Assembly (NCBI RefSeq): GCF_002920615.1
Contig: NZ_PQSU01000028.1
Coordinates: 62,001 to 126,000 of the forward strand
Reading direction: 5' to 3'
Source of the DNA: Streptomyces sp. Ru62
GTDB taxonomy: Bacteria > Actinomycetota > Actinomycetes > Streptomycetales > Streptomycetaceae
DNA length: 64,000 nt
Shown here: positions 48,569-57,842 of the stretch, in pieces
How positions within the stretch are numbered: position 1 is the first letter of the stretch
How the letters are laid out: each line of letters starts with the position of its first letter
Position numbers and translations under genes: made by a program
The notes under the pieces: model-generated
Database searches by the model: none
What the model was told of the DNA's origin: nothing
Seen by the model: only the letters and a program-made list of their open reading frames with translations

Positions 48569-51500
48569 TCAGGTCGGCAGCAGCCGCCCGACGGTCCGCT
48601 CCAGCCGGGGCAGTGTGCGCTGGCCCGCCAGGGCGAGGGCGATCGCGGCCACGACACCCGCCCAGGCGACCGGGCCGAGCGGGGTGCAGCCGAAGACGCG
48701 GCTGATGCCGGGGGTCTGGACCACGGCCACCAGGGCCAGCGCGGAACCCAGCGAGGTGATCTGCACCAGGCGGCTGTCGCGCCGGTCGAGCAGGGTCTGC
48801 ACGAGCTGGGTGCCGACCACCCCGCACAGCGCCATGGTGCTGGAGCGGCGGGCGGTGCCCGGCGTGAAGCGGCCGATCAGCCAGGCCGTGAGCGCGCCCA
48901 GGCAGGTGGTCAGGGCCCGGTGCCGGATCTGCCGCAGCAGGGGGTCGCCCAGCACTCCGGCAGCCTCCTCCACATGGCCCAGGTCCGCCTCGCCCTCCTT
49001 CTCGGTCACCGCCACCGCCATCGACGGGAACAGGTCGGTGAAGAGGTTCACCATGAGCATCTGCCGGGTGGACAGCGGCGCCCGGCCGGACAGCAGTGTG
49101 CCGAGGATGCCGAACCCGACCTCGCCCGCGTTGCCGCCGATCAGGATGGCGATCGCGTCGGCCACGCTGTGCCACAGCGCGCGTCCCTCGCCCACCGCGT
49201 CGATCAGCACCGTCAGATCGTCGTCGGTCAGCACGATGTCCGCGGCGTTGCGCGCGGCGGCGGACCCGCGCGCGTTGATGCCGACGCCGATGTCGGCCGC
49301 GCGGATGGCCGCGGCGTCGTTGGCGCCGTCGCCGACCATGCCGACCACCCGGCCCGCGTCCCGCAGCGCCTCCACGACCTGGAGTTTCTGCTCGGGCGCC
49401 ACCCGGGCCACCACACCCGCGTCGCGCAGCATCCGGGCCCGGGACGCGCGGTCGGCAGCGGCCAGCTCGTCGCCGGTCACCACCACGGTGTCCTCCGGCC
49501 AGCCCAGGTCGGCGGCGATGGCCCGCGCGGTCTGCGGATGGTCGCCGGTGAGCATGACCGGTCGTACACCCGCCCCGTTCAGCCCGTTCACCAGTGCCGT
49601 GGAGGTCTCGCGCGGTACGTCGGACAGCGCGAGCAGACCGATGAACTCCAGGTCCCGCAGCGGCTCTTCGAGGACGTCCGACTCCCGCTCCCCCGCGCCG
49701 AGCCGGCGTTCGGCCACCGCCAGGACCCGCAGACCGGCCCCGGCCAGGGCGTGGGCGGACTCGGAGGCGTGCGCGGGCAGTCCGGTGCAGGCGGGCAGCA
49801 CGGTCTCCGGGGCGCCCTTGACCACCAGGGCGGCCGGGCCGTTCCCGCTCCGGCCGACAGCGGCGGCGTACCCGCGCGCGGCCTCGAACGGCAGGTCGGC
49901 GAGCTGGGTCCACTCGGGGTCGGGCGGCGCGGCGGCCAGCACGGCCTCGTCGGTGGCGTGCACCGGCCGGTCGGAGCCGCCGTTCAGCCGCGGGCAGGCC
50001 CGCGCGGCGGCCCGGATCGTCCCCTCGGAGCCGGCGTCGTCCACCGCGCGGACCGTGCCCTCGGCGTCGGAGGTGCGCACCAGCCGCAGCCGGTTCTCGG
50101 TGAGCGTGCCGGTCTTGTCGAAGCAGATGGTGTCCATGCGGCCCAGCGCCTCCAGGGTGCGCGGGGTGCGCACCAGGACACCGCCCCGGCTCAGCCGCCG
50201 GGCGGCCGCGAGCTGCGCGACCGTCGCCACCAGCGGAAGCCCTTCCGGTACGGCCGCCACGGCCACCGCCACCCCGCCGCTGACCGCCTCGCGGATCGGG
50301 GTGCCGCGCAGCAGCGCCAGCCCCGTCACCGCGGCGCCGCCCGCCAGGGTCAGCGGCAGCGCCTTGCGGGTGAGTTCCTGGAGCCTGGCCTGGACGCCGG
50401 CGGCCGGGGGCGTACGGGCGGCGAGGTGGACGGCACGGGCGGCCTCGGTGCGGTCGCCGGTGTCGACCACGATGGCCCGGGCATCACCCGCCACCACGGT
50501 CGTGCCCTCGAAGAGCATGCACCGCCGGTCGGCCACCGGGGCGTGCGGGGTGGGGTCCGTCTGCTTCTCCACCGGCAGCGACTCGCCCGTCAGGGCCGAC
50601 TCGTCCACCTCCAGGCCCTCCTGCCACAGCAGCCTGGCGTCGGCGGGGACCACGTCGTCCGTCTTGAGCTGGATCACGTCGCCCGGTCGCAGCTTGCCCG
50701 CCTCCACGGTGCGGGTGCCGCCGACCGGGGCCTCGGTCTCCGGCGGTACCAGGCGCGCCCGCTGCTTCTGCTCCGCGACCAGCCCGGACAGCGCCCGCTC
50801 GGCCCGCAGCCGCTGAATACCGCCGACCAGGGCGTTCAGGTCGAGGGCGCCGACGACGAGCAGCGCGTCCATGACGGAGCCGAGGATCGCCGACGCGGCC
50901 GAGCCGACGGCCAGGACCGGGGTCAGCGGGTCCTGGAGTTCGCCGCGGACGGCGCGGCCGAGCCGGTAGGACCAGCGGGCGGGCGCGGCGAGCGGATGCC
51001 GGCCGGCGCCCTCGGCCGCCTTGCGCATCTTGGCCGTCAGCGTCTCGAACGGGCCGGTGTCGGCCGCCGGTTCGTGGGCCAGCCGGTCACGGGCCTGCTC
51101 CGGGTCCAGTTCGTGCCAGTGCACCCGAGGGCGCGGGTGCGGGGTGCGGGCCGCCGCCACGCCGAGTGCCGACCGCATCCCGGACAGCAGGGCCATGGCG
51201 GCGCCGGCGTCGACGGGTGCGTGCCGGAGCCCCGGCAGTACGGACCGGCGGCCGCGTCCGCCGCCGGACTCGCCGACGGCGACGAGCAGCCCGGACAGCG
51301 CGGCACCGGAGCGGGCCAGGGTCTGGGCCCGGTGACCGACCCTGCGGGCGGCCGGGACCGCGGTCAGCACCCGCCACACGTCGGGCAGGCCGTGCAGGGC
51401 GAGGATGTCCGCGCCCCAGACCACCGCTCCGTCCCGGTCGGTGAGGGCGAGCGCGACATCGGCGGCCCGCAGGGCGCCCAGCACGTCGTGCTCGTCGGCC

Positions 51501-52858
51501 GTGCGGACCCGGGCGACCACCAGGACGGCGCCCTCGTCTCCGCGCGCCTCGTACACGACGTCGTCCAGCGGCCTGCGGGCGTCGACGACCTGGTCGGCAA
51601 GGCCGGTGAAGTCCTCCAGGGCCGGGTCGTCCACGAGGACCACCCGGAGCCCGGCCCGGCGGGCCGCGTCCAGCACCGGTTCGGCCCACGGGTCGGCCTC
51701 GCCGTCCTCGGTGCGCAGCGCGCTCGGGTGCAGGACGACCGTGCCCGCCATCTCCAGCTGGCGCAGCCGCTGCGGATCGCGGACCAGCACGCCGGTGCGG
51801 GCCAGGGCGGCGCTGAGCACTGCGTGGAAGGCGGCGGGACCGTAGCGGGCGGCTTTCGGGGAACCGGCCAGCACCGCTTCGGCCGCCTCGGCGCCGTCGT
51901 GCTTGACCAGGAGGGTGGCCGCCGCGCCCAGGAGGCTGCCGGCGGAGGCGTGGGCCGCGTACTCCTGGGCCGGGGAGATGCGCAACGGCGGGCGCGGCGG
52001 GCCCTGCGCGGCGAGGCTGACGCGGTCGGGGGCGCACAACCGGTCGTGCACGGCGTCGAAGGCGGCCGAGCGGGCCACCGTCTCGGCCACCTGGCAGGCC
52101 CGCAGGGCGCCGTCGAGCACCAGGGAGGTGGGGGTCTGGCCGGTGCCGTGCACGGCGGCGTTCGCGCAGGCCAGCAGGAGGTCCATCGTGGAGTCGCCGA
52201 GCCGGGCGCGCAGCCATGCGCGGAACCGCGGGTTCTCCCGCAGCAGGGTCACGGCCGCGGTCACCATCCGGGGCGAGGGCGGGAGCCGCAGCGCGTACGC
52301 GGTCAGCGCCACCGCGATGCCGGCGCCGTCGGCGGCGAGCGTGGCCACCGCGACCCGTACCCCGGCCGGGTCGGCCGGATGTGTGGTCTCCTCCACGTCT
52401 GCGCCCGCCAGGACGAGCCCGTGCCGCTCGGCGAGGCCGGCCGCGTGGTCCAGGACCCGGTCGGCGGCCTCCTCCCCGGTCGCGGTCACCACCAGGCGGG
52501 CGAGTCCCTGGTCCCAGTAGGCGACGAGTACGTCGGGGTGGTCCGCCAGCGCCTCGGCCAGCCGGCGCGCCAGGTGTTCCGTGCCGCCCGCGCGCCGCGC
52601 CTGCTCCTGTTCCAGGGGCCGTACCGCCAGGTGGGTGCGGGCGCCGGACCGCCAGTGGTCACCGGAGCCGGGCAGCGCGTTGCGCGCCACCCGCGCGACG
52701 CGCGTGGCGGCGTCCAGGCCCCGCACGCCGGCGCGCGCGGTTCCCGCGGCGGCACCGGCGGCCAGTCCGACCGCCGGTGCCGCCGCCCGCGCGAGCAGGC
52801 GTGGCGCCGCCGGCAGCCGGCGGGCGGCGGACGACGGCGCTGTCAGCAGACCGGGCAC
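48569..52858 (-). CDS. large P-type cation-transporting ATPase (CtpI-like)
   Basis: The 1429-residue protein is twice the usual P-type length. An N-terminal extension of about 650 residues, with a metal-binding-like ferredoxin repeat, precedes a typical core: TGES (about 757-760), the PEGLP membrane motif (about 870), phosphorylation site DKTGTLT (Asp about 914), GDGAND (about 1176-1181), and a C-terminal membrane block. The PEGLP motif favours calcium/magnesium-like rather than copper transport, as in mycobacterial CtpI. It lies 9 bp after a small protein gene, as one transcript. Confidence 0.9.
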   Translation of the reverse strand: MPGLLTAPSSAARRLPAAPRLLARAAAPAVGLAAGAAAGTARAGVRGLDAATRVARVARNALPGSGDHWRSGARTHLAVRPLEQEQARRAGGTEHLARRLAEALADHPDVLVAYWDQGLARLVVTATGEEAADRVLDHAAGLAERHGLVLAGADVEETTHPADPAGVRVAVATLAADGAGIAVALTAYALRLPPSPRMVTAAVTLLRENPRFRAWLRARLGDSTMDLLLACANAAVHGTGQTPTSLVLDGALRACQVAETVARSAAFDAVHDRLCAPDRVSLAAQGPPRPPLRISPAQEYAAHASAGSLLGAAATLLVKHDGAEAAEAVLAGSPKAARYGPAAFHAVLSAALARTGVLVRDPQRLRQLEMAGTVVLHPSALRTEDGEADPWAEPVLDAARRAGLRVVLVDDPALEDFTGLADQVVDARRPLDDVVYEARGDEGAVLVVARVRTADEHDVLGALRAADVALALTDRDGAVVWGADILALHGLPDVWRVLTAVPAARRVGHRAQTLARSGAALSGLLVAVGESGGGRGRRSVLPGLRHAPVDAGAAMALLSGMRSALGVAAARTPHPRPRVHWHELDPEQARDRLAHEPAADTGPFETLTAKMRKAAEGAGRHPLAAPARWSYRLGRAVRGELQDPLTPVLAVGSAASAILGSVMDALLVVGALDLNALVGGIQRLRAERALSGLVAEQKQRARLVPPETEAPVGGTRTVEAGKLRPGDVIQLKTDDVVPADARLLWQEGLEVDESALTGESLPVEKQTDPTPHAPVADRRCMLFEGTTVVAGDARAIVVDTGDRTEAARAVHLAARTPPAAGVQARLQELTRKALPLTLAGGAAVTGLALLRGTPIREAVSGGVAVAVAAVPEGLPLVATVAQLAAARRLSRGGVLVRTPRTLEALGRMDTICFDKTGTLTENRLRLVRTSDAEGTVRAVDDAGSEGTIRAAARACPRLNGGSDRPVHATDEAVLAAAPPDPEWTQLADLPFEAARGYAAAVGRSGNGPAALVVKGAPETVLPACTGLPAHASESAHALAGAGLRVLAVAERRLGAGERESDVLEEPLRDLEFIGLLALSDVPRETSTALVNGLNGAGVRPVMLTGDHPQTARAIAADLGWPEDTVVVTGDELAAADRASRARMLRDAGVVARVAPEQKLQVVEALRDAGRVVGMVGDGANDAAAIRAADIGVGINARGSAAARNAADIVLTDDDLTVLIDAVGEGRALWHSVADAIAILIGGNAGEVGFGILGTLLSGRAPLSTRQMLMVNLFTDLFPSMAVAVTEKEGEADLGHVEEAAGVLGDPLLRQIRHRALTTCLGALTAWLIGRFTPGTARRSSTMALCGVVGTQLVQTLLDRRDSRLVQITSLGSALALVAVVQTPGISRVFGCTPLGPVAWAGVVAAIALALAGQRTLPRLERTVGRLLPT

Positions 52859-52867
52859 ATGACCTCC

Positions 52868-53413
52868 TCAGAGCGTGGTGCGATCGGGTCGCGCGGTGGG
52901 TCCGAGAGGACCGGAGGACGTCTTGCCCGCCGACGCCCGGACACCGTGGGAGGTTTCGGACGGGCCGGCCGCCGATGTGTGTCCGGGGTCCTTGGCCGGC
53001 CCCGGCGCCGTACCGACCGGCGTCTGGGTGCCCGCGGGGGTCCCGGTCCCGGCCGTCGGCGCGGGCCCGTCGTCCTCGCTGCCGGACCTGAGGGCCGCGG
53101 TGCCCAGGTCATGGGCCGGTTCGGAGGGTGCGGCCGGCTCCGCGGCGCCCGCCGGCTGTGCGGGCCGGGGCTGGGTGAGCCAGGCCACCGCCGCACCGGT
53201 GAGAGCCACGGGCCACTCCACCACGCCCGCGGCGCCGAGCACCCCTGCGCCCGCGTAGACCGCCATGCGCCGACCACGGGGCGAGACCGCGCCGACCTTG
53301 TCCAGTGTTTCCTCGGCGGCCCTCGTCACCGTTCCGGCGCCGGGCACCCTGCGCAGTACCGAGGCCGCGCCGCGCAGGGGCGCCGTGAGGGCCGACGACT
53401 TCTGCTCAGCCAT
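52868..53413 (-). CDS. small membrane-associated protein upstream of the ATPase
   Basis: The 181-residue protein has a basic amphipathic N-terminus (MAEQKSSALTAPLRGAASVL), one clear hydrophobic pair (AVYAGAGVLGAAGVVEWPVA and the next helix), then a long Pro/Ala/Thr/Gly-rich tail of about 90 residues. No family is recognised with certainty. It is the first gene of the ATPase operon, so a regulatory or accessory subunit role is plausible. GGAG precedes the ATG closely. Confidence 0.7.
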   Translation of the reverse strand: MAEQKSSALTAPLRGAASVLRRVPGAGTVTRAAEETLDKVGAVSPRGRRMAVYAGAGVLGAAGVVEWPVALTGAAVAWLTQPRPAQPAGAAEPAAPSEPAHDLGTAALRSGSEDDGPAPTAGTGTPAGTQTPVGTAPGPAKDPGHTSAAGPSETSHGVRASAGKTSSGPLGPTARPDRTTL

Positions 53414-53549
53414 GACTCTCCTCGGGTGAGATCGTCTTGCGTGCCCCACCGAGTGCCCGCGACCGTACTGGTCATCCCCTCCTTGCGCGGGGAAACCACC
53501 ATTTCCAAGGAAATGCCACGAATCCCCTCGACGCCACCCGCCCCACCCG

Positions 53550-54875
53550 TCAGGAGGTGTGCCGGAACAGCCCCGCCGGCACGGCCGCCGCGAGCACGCC
53601 GTACCCCTCCGGGTCGAGGTGCAGCCAGTCCCCCGCGTGCAGCGCGGGCCGGAGCCGGTCCGGGGCCTCGGGGTCCCGTACCGCCCGGTCGAAGTCGAGC
53701 ACCGCGTCGAAGTGGCCGGGGGTGCGGATCCAGGCGTTGACGCGCTGCCGGGCGGCCTCCCGCTCACCCGCCGGATCGTCGTACAGGGTGCTGCCGCCGA
53801 ACGGGGTGAGGGTCGCGCCGTAGACCCGGATGCCCTGGGCGTGGGCGCGGACGACGATCTGCCGGTACCCGGCGATCAGGTCCTCGGTGACCGCGCGCTG
53901 CGCCTCGGGGGTGGCGTCGGCGGTGCCGATGTCGTTGACGCCCTCGAAGAGGATCAGCCAGGCCACTCCGCTGCGGGACAGGACGTCCCGGTCCAGGCGG
54001 GCGAGCACGTTGGGGCCGAGCCCGTCGTCGAGGACGCGGTTGCCGCCGGCCGCCTGGTTGAGGACGGCGATGTCCGAGGTGGCCGCGTCGCCGTGCAGGC
54101 GGTCGTAGAACTGGTCGGGCCAGCGGTCGTTGCCGTTGGTGGTGGAGCCGCGTCCGTCGGTGAGGGAGTCGCCGACCAGGGCCACCGCCTCGGTACGGCG
54201 TGCGGCCAGCACCTCGACGTCGCTGAGCAGGTACCAGTGGTCGACGGCGGTCGCGCCGGGGAGGTCCTGGTCGCGCGTGTGGTCGCCGTGCGTGAGGTAC
54301 GAGGTGGTGCGCGAGCCGGGATGGGAGGTGAGCGCGAGCGACGCCTGGCCGCGCGCGGTGTACGCCGTCACCGTCAGCTCGGACCCGGCGCGCAGCTGGA
54401 AGTCGAGGGGGTCGGAGACCATCTGCGCGCCCACCGGGACGGTCGTGGAGTCCCGGCCGGCGAAGGTGACCCGGCGCAGGGTCCCGGGTTCGACCGCGCT
54501 GACCCCGGCCCTGCCGTCGCGGGGCAGGGCCACGGTGACGGCGGTCAGCGGCAGCGGGGTGTCGCCGTACGCGTTGGAGAACCGCAGCCGGATGCGGGGG
54601 CCGCCGGCGGTGACGCGCACCGTCTGCCGCAGGGTGGTGTCGACGAGCACCGCCCTCTCACCGGTGTACGGCGCGGGCGGCAGGTTGGCGGGCTCGGTCA
54701 GCTGGGGCATGCCGGTCCAGGTGTTCACCCAGCGCCGGCCGGGGCCGGCCGCGGCGGTGGCCGGAGCCGCCCTCCCGGCAAGCGCCGTGAGCGCCGAGGC
54801 CGTCACGGCGAGGGCGAGGACGAGGACGCAGGTGCTGAGGACGGTGGCGAGCGGCGTTCTGCTGGGCGGCTTCAC
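53550..54875 (-). CDS. secreted SGNH/GDSL hydrolase
   Basis: The 441-residue precursor has a signal peptide of about 40 residues (hydrophobic TVLSTCVLVLALAVTASA-like core, Ala-rich cleavage region). A beta-rich domain follows, then the SGNH fold: GDSLTDGRGSTT (catalytic Ser), the GGNR glycine block, GVNDIG (block III Asn) and HLDPEGYGVLA (catalytic Asp and His). It probably deacylates polysaccharide or lipid esters outside the cell. The GTG at 54875 has AAAGG upstream. Confidence 0.88.
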   Translation of the reverse strand: MKPPSRTPLATVLSTCVLVLALAVTASALTALAGRAAPATAAAGPGRRWVNTWTGMPQLTEPANLPPAPYTGERAVLVDTTLRQTVRVTAGGPRIRLRFSNAYGDTPLPLTAVTVALPRDGRAGVSAVEPGTLRRVTFAGRDSTTVPVGAQMVSDPLDFQLRAGSELTVTAYTARGQASLALTSHPGSRTTSYLTHGDHTRDQDLPGATAVDHWYLLSDVEVLAARRTEAVALVGDSLTDGRGSTTNGNDRWPDQFYDRLHGDAATSDIAVLNQAAGGNRVLDDGLGPNVLARLDRDVLSRSGVAWLILFEGVNDIGTADATPEAQRAVTEDLIAGYRQIVVRAHAQGIRVYGATLTPFGGSTLYDDPAGEREAARQRVNAWIRTPGHFDAVLDFDRAVRDPEAPDRLRPALHAGDWLHLDPEGYGVLAAAVPAGLFRHTS

Positions 54876-55000
54876 GGAGACCTTTCGGGGGTGCGGGCGA
54901 CGACGGGTGCGGGATGTGGAGGTGACAGGGGGCTGTCCGAAGCTCCGGTGCGGTGGGGCGCGCGCCGACGGTTCATGCCGCTGCGGCGCGCACCCCCGGG

Positions 55001-56317
55001 TCATCGACCGACCGTGCACGCACTGCCGTTGAGGCTGTACGCGGCCGGTGCCGCGCTGTTGCCGGTGTGTGTGGCCTGGTAGCCGATGGTCACGCTCGCG
55101 CCGGGGGCGAGGGCGGCGTTGTACGGGGCGTCGGTGGCCGTCACAGCGCCGGAGCCCGGGCTGAAGGTGGCGTTCCAGCCGTTGGTGAGGGTCTGGCCGG
55201 CCGGGAGGGTGAAGCCGAGCCTCCAGCCGTTCAGCGCGGTCGTACCGGTGTTGGTGACGGTCACGGAGGCGGTCAGACCGGTGCTCCAGGCGCTGACGTC
55301 GGCCGCGACCGCGCAGGCGCCGGTGGGCGGTTGCGGGGTGGTGCCGCCGCCGTCGAGACCGAAGAAGGTGAGTGCCCGGGAGGCCATGCCCGGGCCGTAG
55401 AGGTTGTGTCCGACGCCCTGGAGGCTGATCGCCTCGACGGGAGCCCGGTCACCGGTGGCGCCGTAGCGGGTGCGGGTCCAGCCGGAGACAGGGGTGTCGG
55501 TCGCGGCCGGAGTCCGGCTCACGCCGAGCACGTTCGTCCACTGCTTGATCTCCTCTGTGAAGTCGGGGTAGCGCAGGGTGTCGTCCGCGGTGCCGTGCCA
55601 CAGCTGCATCCGCGGGCGCGGACCGGTGTAGCCCGGGTAGGCGGCGCGCACCAGGTCGCCCCACTCCTGCGGGGTGTGGCTGACGGTGCCGCCGGAGCAG
55701 GCGCTGTTCCACTCGGAGCCGTCGGTGGTGGCGAAGCAGCCGAACGGGACCCCGGAGAAGGCGGCGCCCGCGGCGAACACGTCGGGGTAGTCGCCGAGCA
55801 GGACGTTGGTCATCATCGCGCCGGAGGAGACGCCGGTGACGAAGACCCTGCCGGTGTCGGCGGCGTAGGTGCGGGTCGCCCAGTCGACCATGGACCGGAT
55901 GCCGACGGGGTCGCTGCCGCCGCCGCGGCGGAGCGCCTGCGGGGAGGAGACGTCGAAGCACTTGCTGCTCCGGGTCACCGACGGGTACACGACGACGAAC
56001 CCGTACCGGTCGGCCAGCGAGGCCCATTCGGTGCCGGAGTACATCGCGGAGGCGGAGCCGCCGCACCAGTGCACGGCCACCACGACCGCCGGGTGCGCGG
56101 TGACGCCGCCCGGCACGTAGACGTACATCTGGAGGTTGCTGGGGTTGGCGCCGAAGCCGGTGACCTCCGTGAGCGTGGCCGCGGGGACGGCCCGCTCCCG
56201 GGCCGTGGCCGGCGGCGCGGCCAGGGCCAGTGCCGCGAGGAGCGGCAGGAGGGCACCCAGGAGGGTGACAAGTGCCTTGCGAGGGCCGGTCCTTGAACGG
56301 TGCGGTGTGGGGGGCAC
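55001..56317 (-). CDS. secreted CE1-type esterase with a CBM2 cellulose-binding domain
   Basis: The 438-residue precursor has a signal peptide (hydrophobic LVTLLGALLPLLAALALA, cleavage near ATA-R). A PHB-depolymerase-like esterase domain follows (about 45-320), with AVVVAVHWCGGSAS, nucleophile Ser165 in VTGVSSGAMMTN, and GHGTADDTLR-type and GVGHNLYG late motifs for Asp and His. A C-terminal CBM2 (about 337-438) has paired Trp residues in VSAWSTGLTASVTVTNTG and LNGWRLGF. It is best seen as an acetylxylan or feruloyl esterase acting on plant cell walls. GTG start. Confidence 0.93.
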   Translation of the reverse strand: MPPTPHRSRTGPRKALVTLLGALLPLLAALALAAPPATARERAVPAATLTEVTGFGANPSNLQMYVYVPGGVTAHPAVVVAVHWCGGSASAMYSGTEWASLADRYGFVVVYPSVTRSSKCFDVSSPQALRRGGGSDPVGIRSMVDWATRTYAADTGRVFVTGVSSGAMMTNVLLGDYPDVFAAGAAFSGVPFGCFATTDGSEWNSACSGGTVSHTPQEWGDLVRAAYPGYTGPRPRMQLWHGTADDTLRYPDFTEEIKQWTNVLGVSRTPAATDTPVSGWTRTRYGATGDRAPVEAISLQGVGHNLYGPGMASRALTFFGLDGGGTTPQPPTGACAVAADVSAWSTGLTASVTVTNTGTTALNGWRLGFTLPAGQTLTNGWNATFSPGSGAVTATDAPYNAALAPGASVTIGYQATHTGNSAAPAAYSLNGSACTVGR

Positions 56318-56413
56318 GTCCCTTGTCCCTTCGGTTCGCGGCTCGTGCGAGGGCGCGCTGCGGTGCGCGTCGTGCGAGGAACACCCGGCATGGTGGCATG
56401 GACACGCAATTCA

Positions 56414-56427
56414 TGAAAGCGCTCCCA
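56414..56427. promoter_or_regulatory. LacI-type AGCGCT operator 1
   Basis: TGAAAGCGCTCCCA closely resembles the TGGGAGCGCTCCCA box bound by LacI-family cellulose regulators (CebR) in Streptomyces; two positions of the left arm differ. It lies 97 bp upstream of the CBM2-esterase start, so control by cello-oligosaccharides or xylo-oligosaccharides is likely. Confidence 0.65.
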
Positions 56428-56472
56428 CGGGACTTCCCGGCGAGCGGAACCGTGCTGCGCGGCCTGTTGACT

Positions 56473-56486
56473 AGAAAGCGCTTGCA
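56473..56486. promoter_or_regulatory. LacI-type AGCGCT operator 2
   Basis: AGAAAGCGCTTGCA is a second near-palindrome with the same AGCGCT core, 59 bp further from the esterase. Two half-spaced sites would allow a looped repressor arrangement. The binding protein is not encoded in the window. Confidence 0.6.
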
Positions 56487-56571
56487 CTCTACGGTCCGTT
56501 CATCAGCCTGACCAACGGGCGCCCCAGCGAGCCCTGTTGGCCACTGAACCCTCCGTCCGCGTTCCACATTG

Positions 56572-56590
56572 CGTACGTGATTCACGTACG
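56572..56590. promoter_or_regulatory. 19-bp perfect palindrome in the pectate-lyase promoter
   Basis: CGTACGTGA-t-TCACGTACG has 9-bp arms and a one-base centre, ending 80 bp before the pectate-lyase start. It is distinct from the AGCGCT sites and probably binds a different regulator controlling pectin use. Confidence 0.65.
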
Positions 56591-56670
56591 TAACCGATGC
56601 GGAGGACGCGGGCTACCCGAACCCCACACTGACCTCGATCTGACCTCACTCGGAAGAAGGTATTCGGGAC

Positions 56671-57459
56671 ATGACCTCATCAGGACGCGCGCGCGGTCTG
56701 CTGGGCGGCCTGGCCACCCTCGGCCTGACACTTGGCTTGATCATGACCTCCGGAGCGCCGGCGGGCGCGGCCACCTGGCCCAGCGCCAACGGCAGCCAGG
56801 CGGTCTCCGCCACCATCTCCCTGTCCGGCACCAAGGACTACGGGATGAAGCGGCTGTACGGCACCGGCGACCTCGGCAGCGACAGCCAGGACGAGGACCA
56901 GGGGCCCCTGCTGGAACTCGCCCCCGGCACCGTCCTCCAGAACGTCATCATCGGCTCCCCCGCCGCGGACGGCATCCACTGCCTCGGCAGCTGCACGCTC
57001 CAGAACGTCTGGTGGGAGGACGTCGGCGAGGACGCGGCCACCTTCCTCGGCTCCTCGTCGTCCAACGTCTACACCGTCAGCGGCGGCGGGGCGAAGGAGG
57101 CCGGCGACAAGGTGTTCCAGTTCAACGGCGCCGGCACCCTGAACGTCTCCGGCTTCGCGGTGAAGAACTTCGGCACGTTCGCCCGCTCCTGCGGCAACTG
57201 CAAGACGCAGTACAAGCGGACGATCAACCTCAGCGGCATCGAGGCGACCTACAAGGGCAGCAAGCTCGTCGGCATCAACACCAACTACGGCGACAGCGCC
57301 ACCCTGCGGAACATCACCATCGTCGGGGACACCAGCAAGAAGATCATTCCGTGCCAGAAGTACATCGGCAACAACACCGGCAAGGAGCCGACCACGAACG
57401 GCTCGGGCCCGGACGGCACGTACTGCAAGTACTCCAGCTCGGACATCACCTACAAGTGA
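56671..57459 (+). CDS. secreted pectate lyase, PL3 family
   Basis: The 262-residue precursor has a signal peptide (hydrophobic GLATLGLTLGLIMTSGAPAG, cleavage near AGAA-T). The mature PL3-type right-handed beta helix shows GPLLELAPGTVLQNVIIGSP, DGIHCLGSCTLQNVWWEDVG-like calcium-site residues (WWEDVGEDAAT) and GTFARSCGNCKTQ with paired cysteines. It cleaves de-esterified pectin by calcium-dependent beta elimination. GAAGAAGG precedes the ATG. Confidence 0.93.
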   Translation: MTSSGRARGLLGGLATLGLTLGLIMTSGAPAGAATWPSANGSQAVSATISLSGTKDYGMKRLYGTGDLGSDSQDEDQGPLLELAPGTVLQNVIIGSPAADGIHCLGSCTLQNVWWEDVGEDAATFLGSSSSNVYTVSGGGAKEAGDKVFQFNGAGTLNVSGFAVKNFGTFARSCGNCKTQYKRTINLSGIEATYKGSKLVGINTNYGDSATLRNITIVGDTSKKIIPCQKYIGNNTGKEPTTNGSGPDGTYCKYSSSDITYK

Positions 57460-57467
57460 TCGCCGGC

Positions 57468-57506
57468 CGAGTGCCCGGGGGTGCCACCGCCGCCCCCGGG
57501 CACTCG
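57468..57506 (+). terminator. intrinsic hairpin after the pectate-lyase gene
   Basis: Perfect 14-bp arms CGAGTGCCCGGGGG (57468-57481) and CCCCCGGGCACTCG (57493-57506) with an 11-nt loop begin 8 bp after the stop codon. A very stable transcription end. Confidence 0.85.
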
Positions 57507-57586
57507 CGCGACCCGGACACCGCGCGACCCGGACACCGCGCGAGCGGGACACCTGAGCGGCCCGGACACCGCGGCGAGCGGGACGC
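57505..57586. repeat. 16-17-bp tandem repeats
   Basis: CGCGCGACCCGGACAC occurs twice exactly (57505-57520, 57521-57536), followed by a third variant (57537-57552) and two 17-bp variants (57553-57586). The array begins inside the pectate-lyase terminator. Confidence 0.85.
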
Positions 57587-57842
57587 CTGCGCCGGCCGGC
57601 ATCCATGGGGCCGTCCCGCGCGGGGACCGCTGTCCACGCGCGGGAGGGAGCCGTAGGAGGCTGCGTTCCACCGGGGTTCGACCGGGCCATCACCCGGCCG
57701 TTGTCCTCGCGCGCGGGAAGGAGCCCTGGGCGGCCGCGTGCCACCGGGCCGCCACCGGCGCTGCCCACGCGCCCGGAGGGAGCCCCGCCTGGGCCGTCGC
57801 GGCGGGCTGATCCACCTCCGGTGCCCCTGGCGGGCCGTGCGG

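Larger units (their letters stand above)
56318..56670. other. 353-bp divergent regulatory region of esterase and pectate lyase
   Basis: The gap between two secreted plant-polymer hydrolase genes contains three palindromic sites (listed separately) and no credible gene. Low-GC patches occur near 56401-56490 and 56560-56600, consistent with two promoters. Confidence 0.7.
57460..57842. other. 383-bp intergenic region with two repeat families
   Basis: Between the pectate lyase and the convergent PaaX gene lie the terminator, the 16-17-bp tandem array, and three degenerate copies of a unit of about 60-70 bp. The copies start near 57632, 57702 and 57761 and share a CACGCG[CG]GGGAGGGAGCC-like block. 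No gene is supported. Confidence 0.65.

Noticed and set aside
48920..53740. A 1606-codon plus-strand frame opposite the P-type ATPase
   Set aside because: All P-type ATPase motifs are on the minus strand in order; the plus frame is the compositional shadow of that gene.
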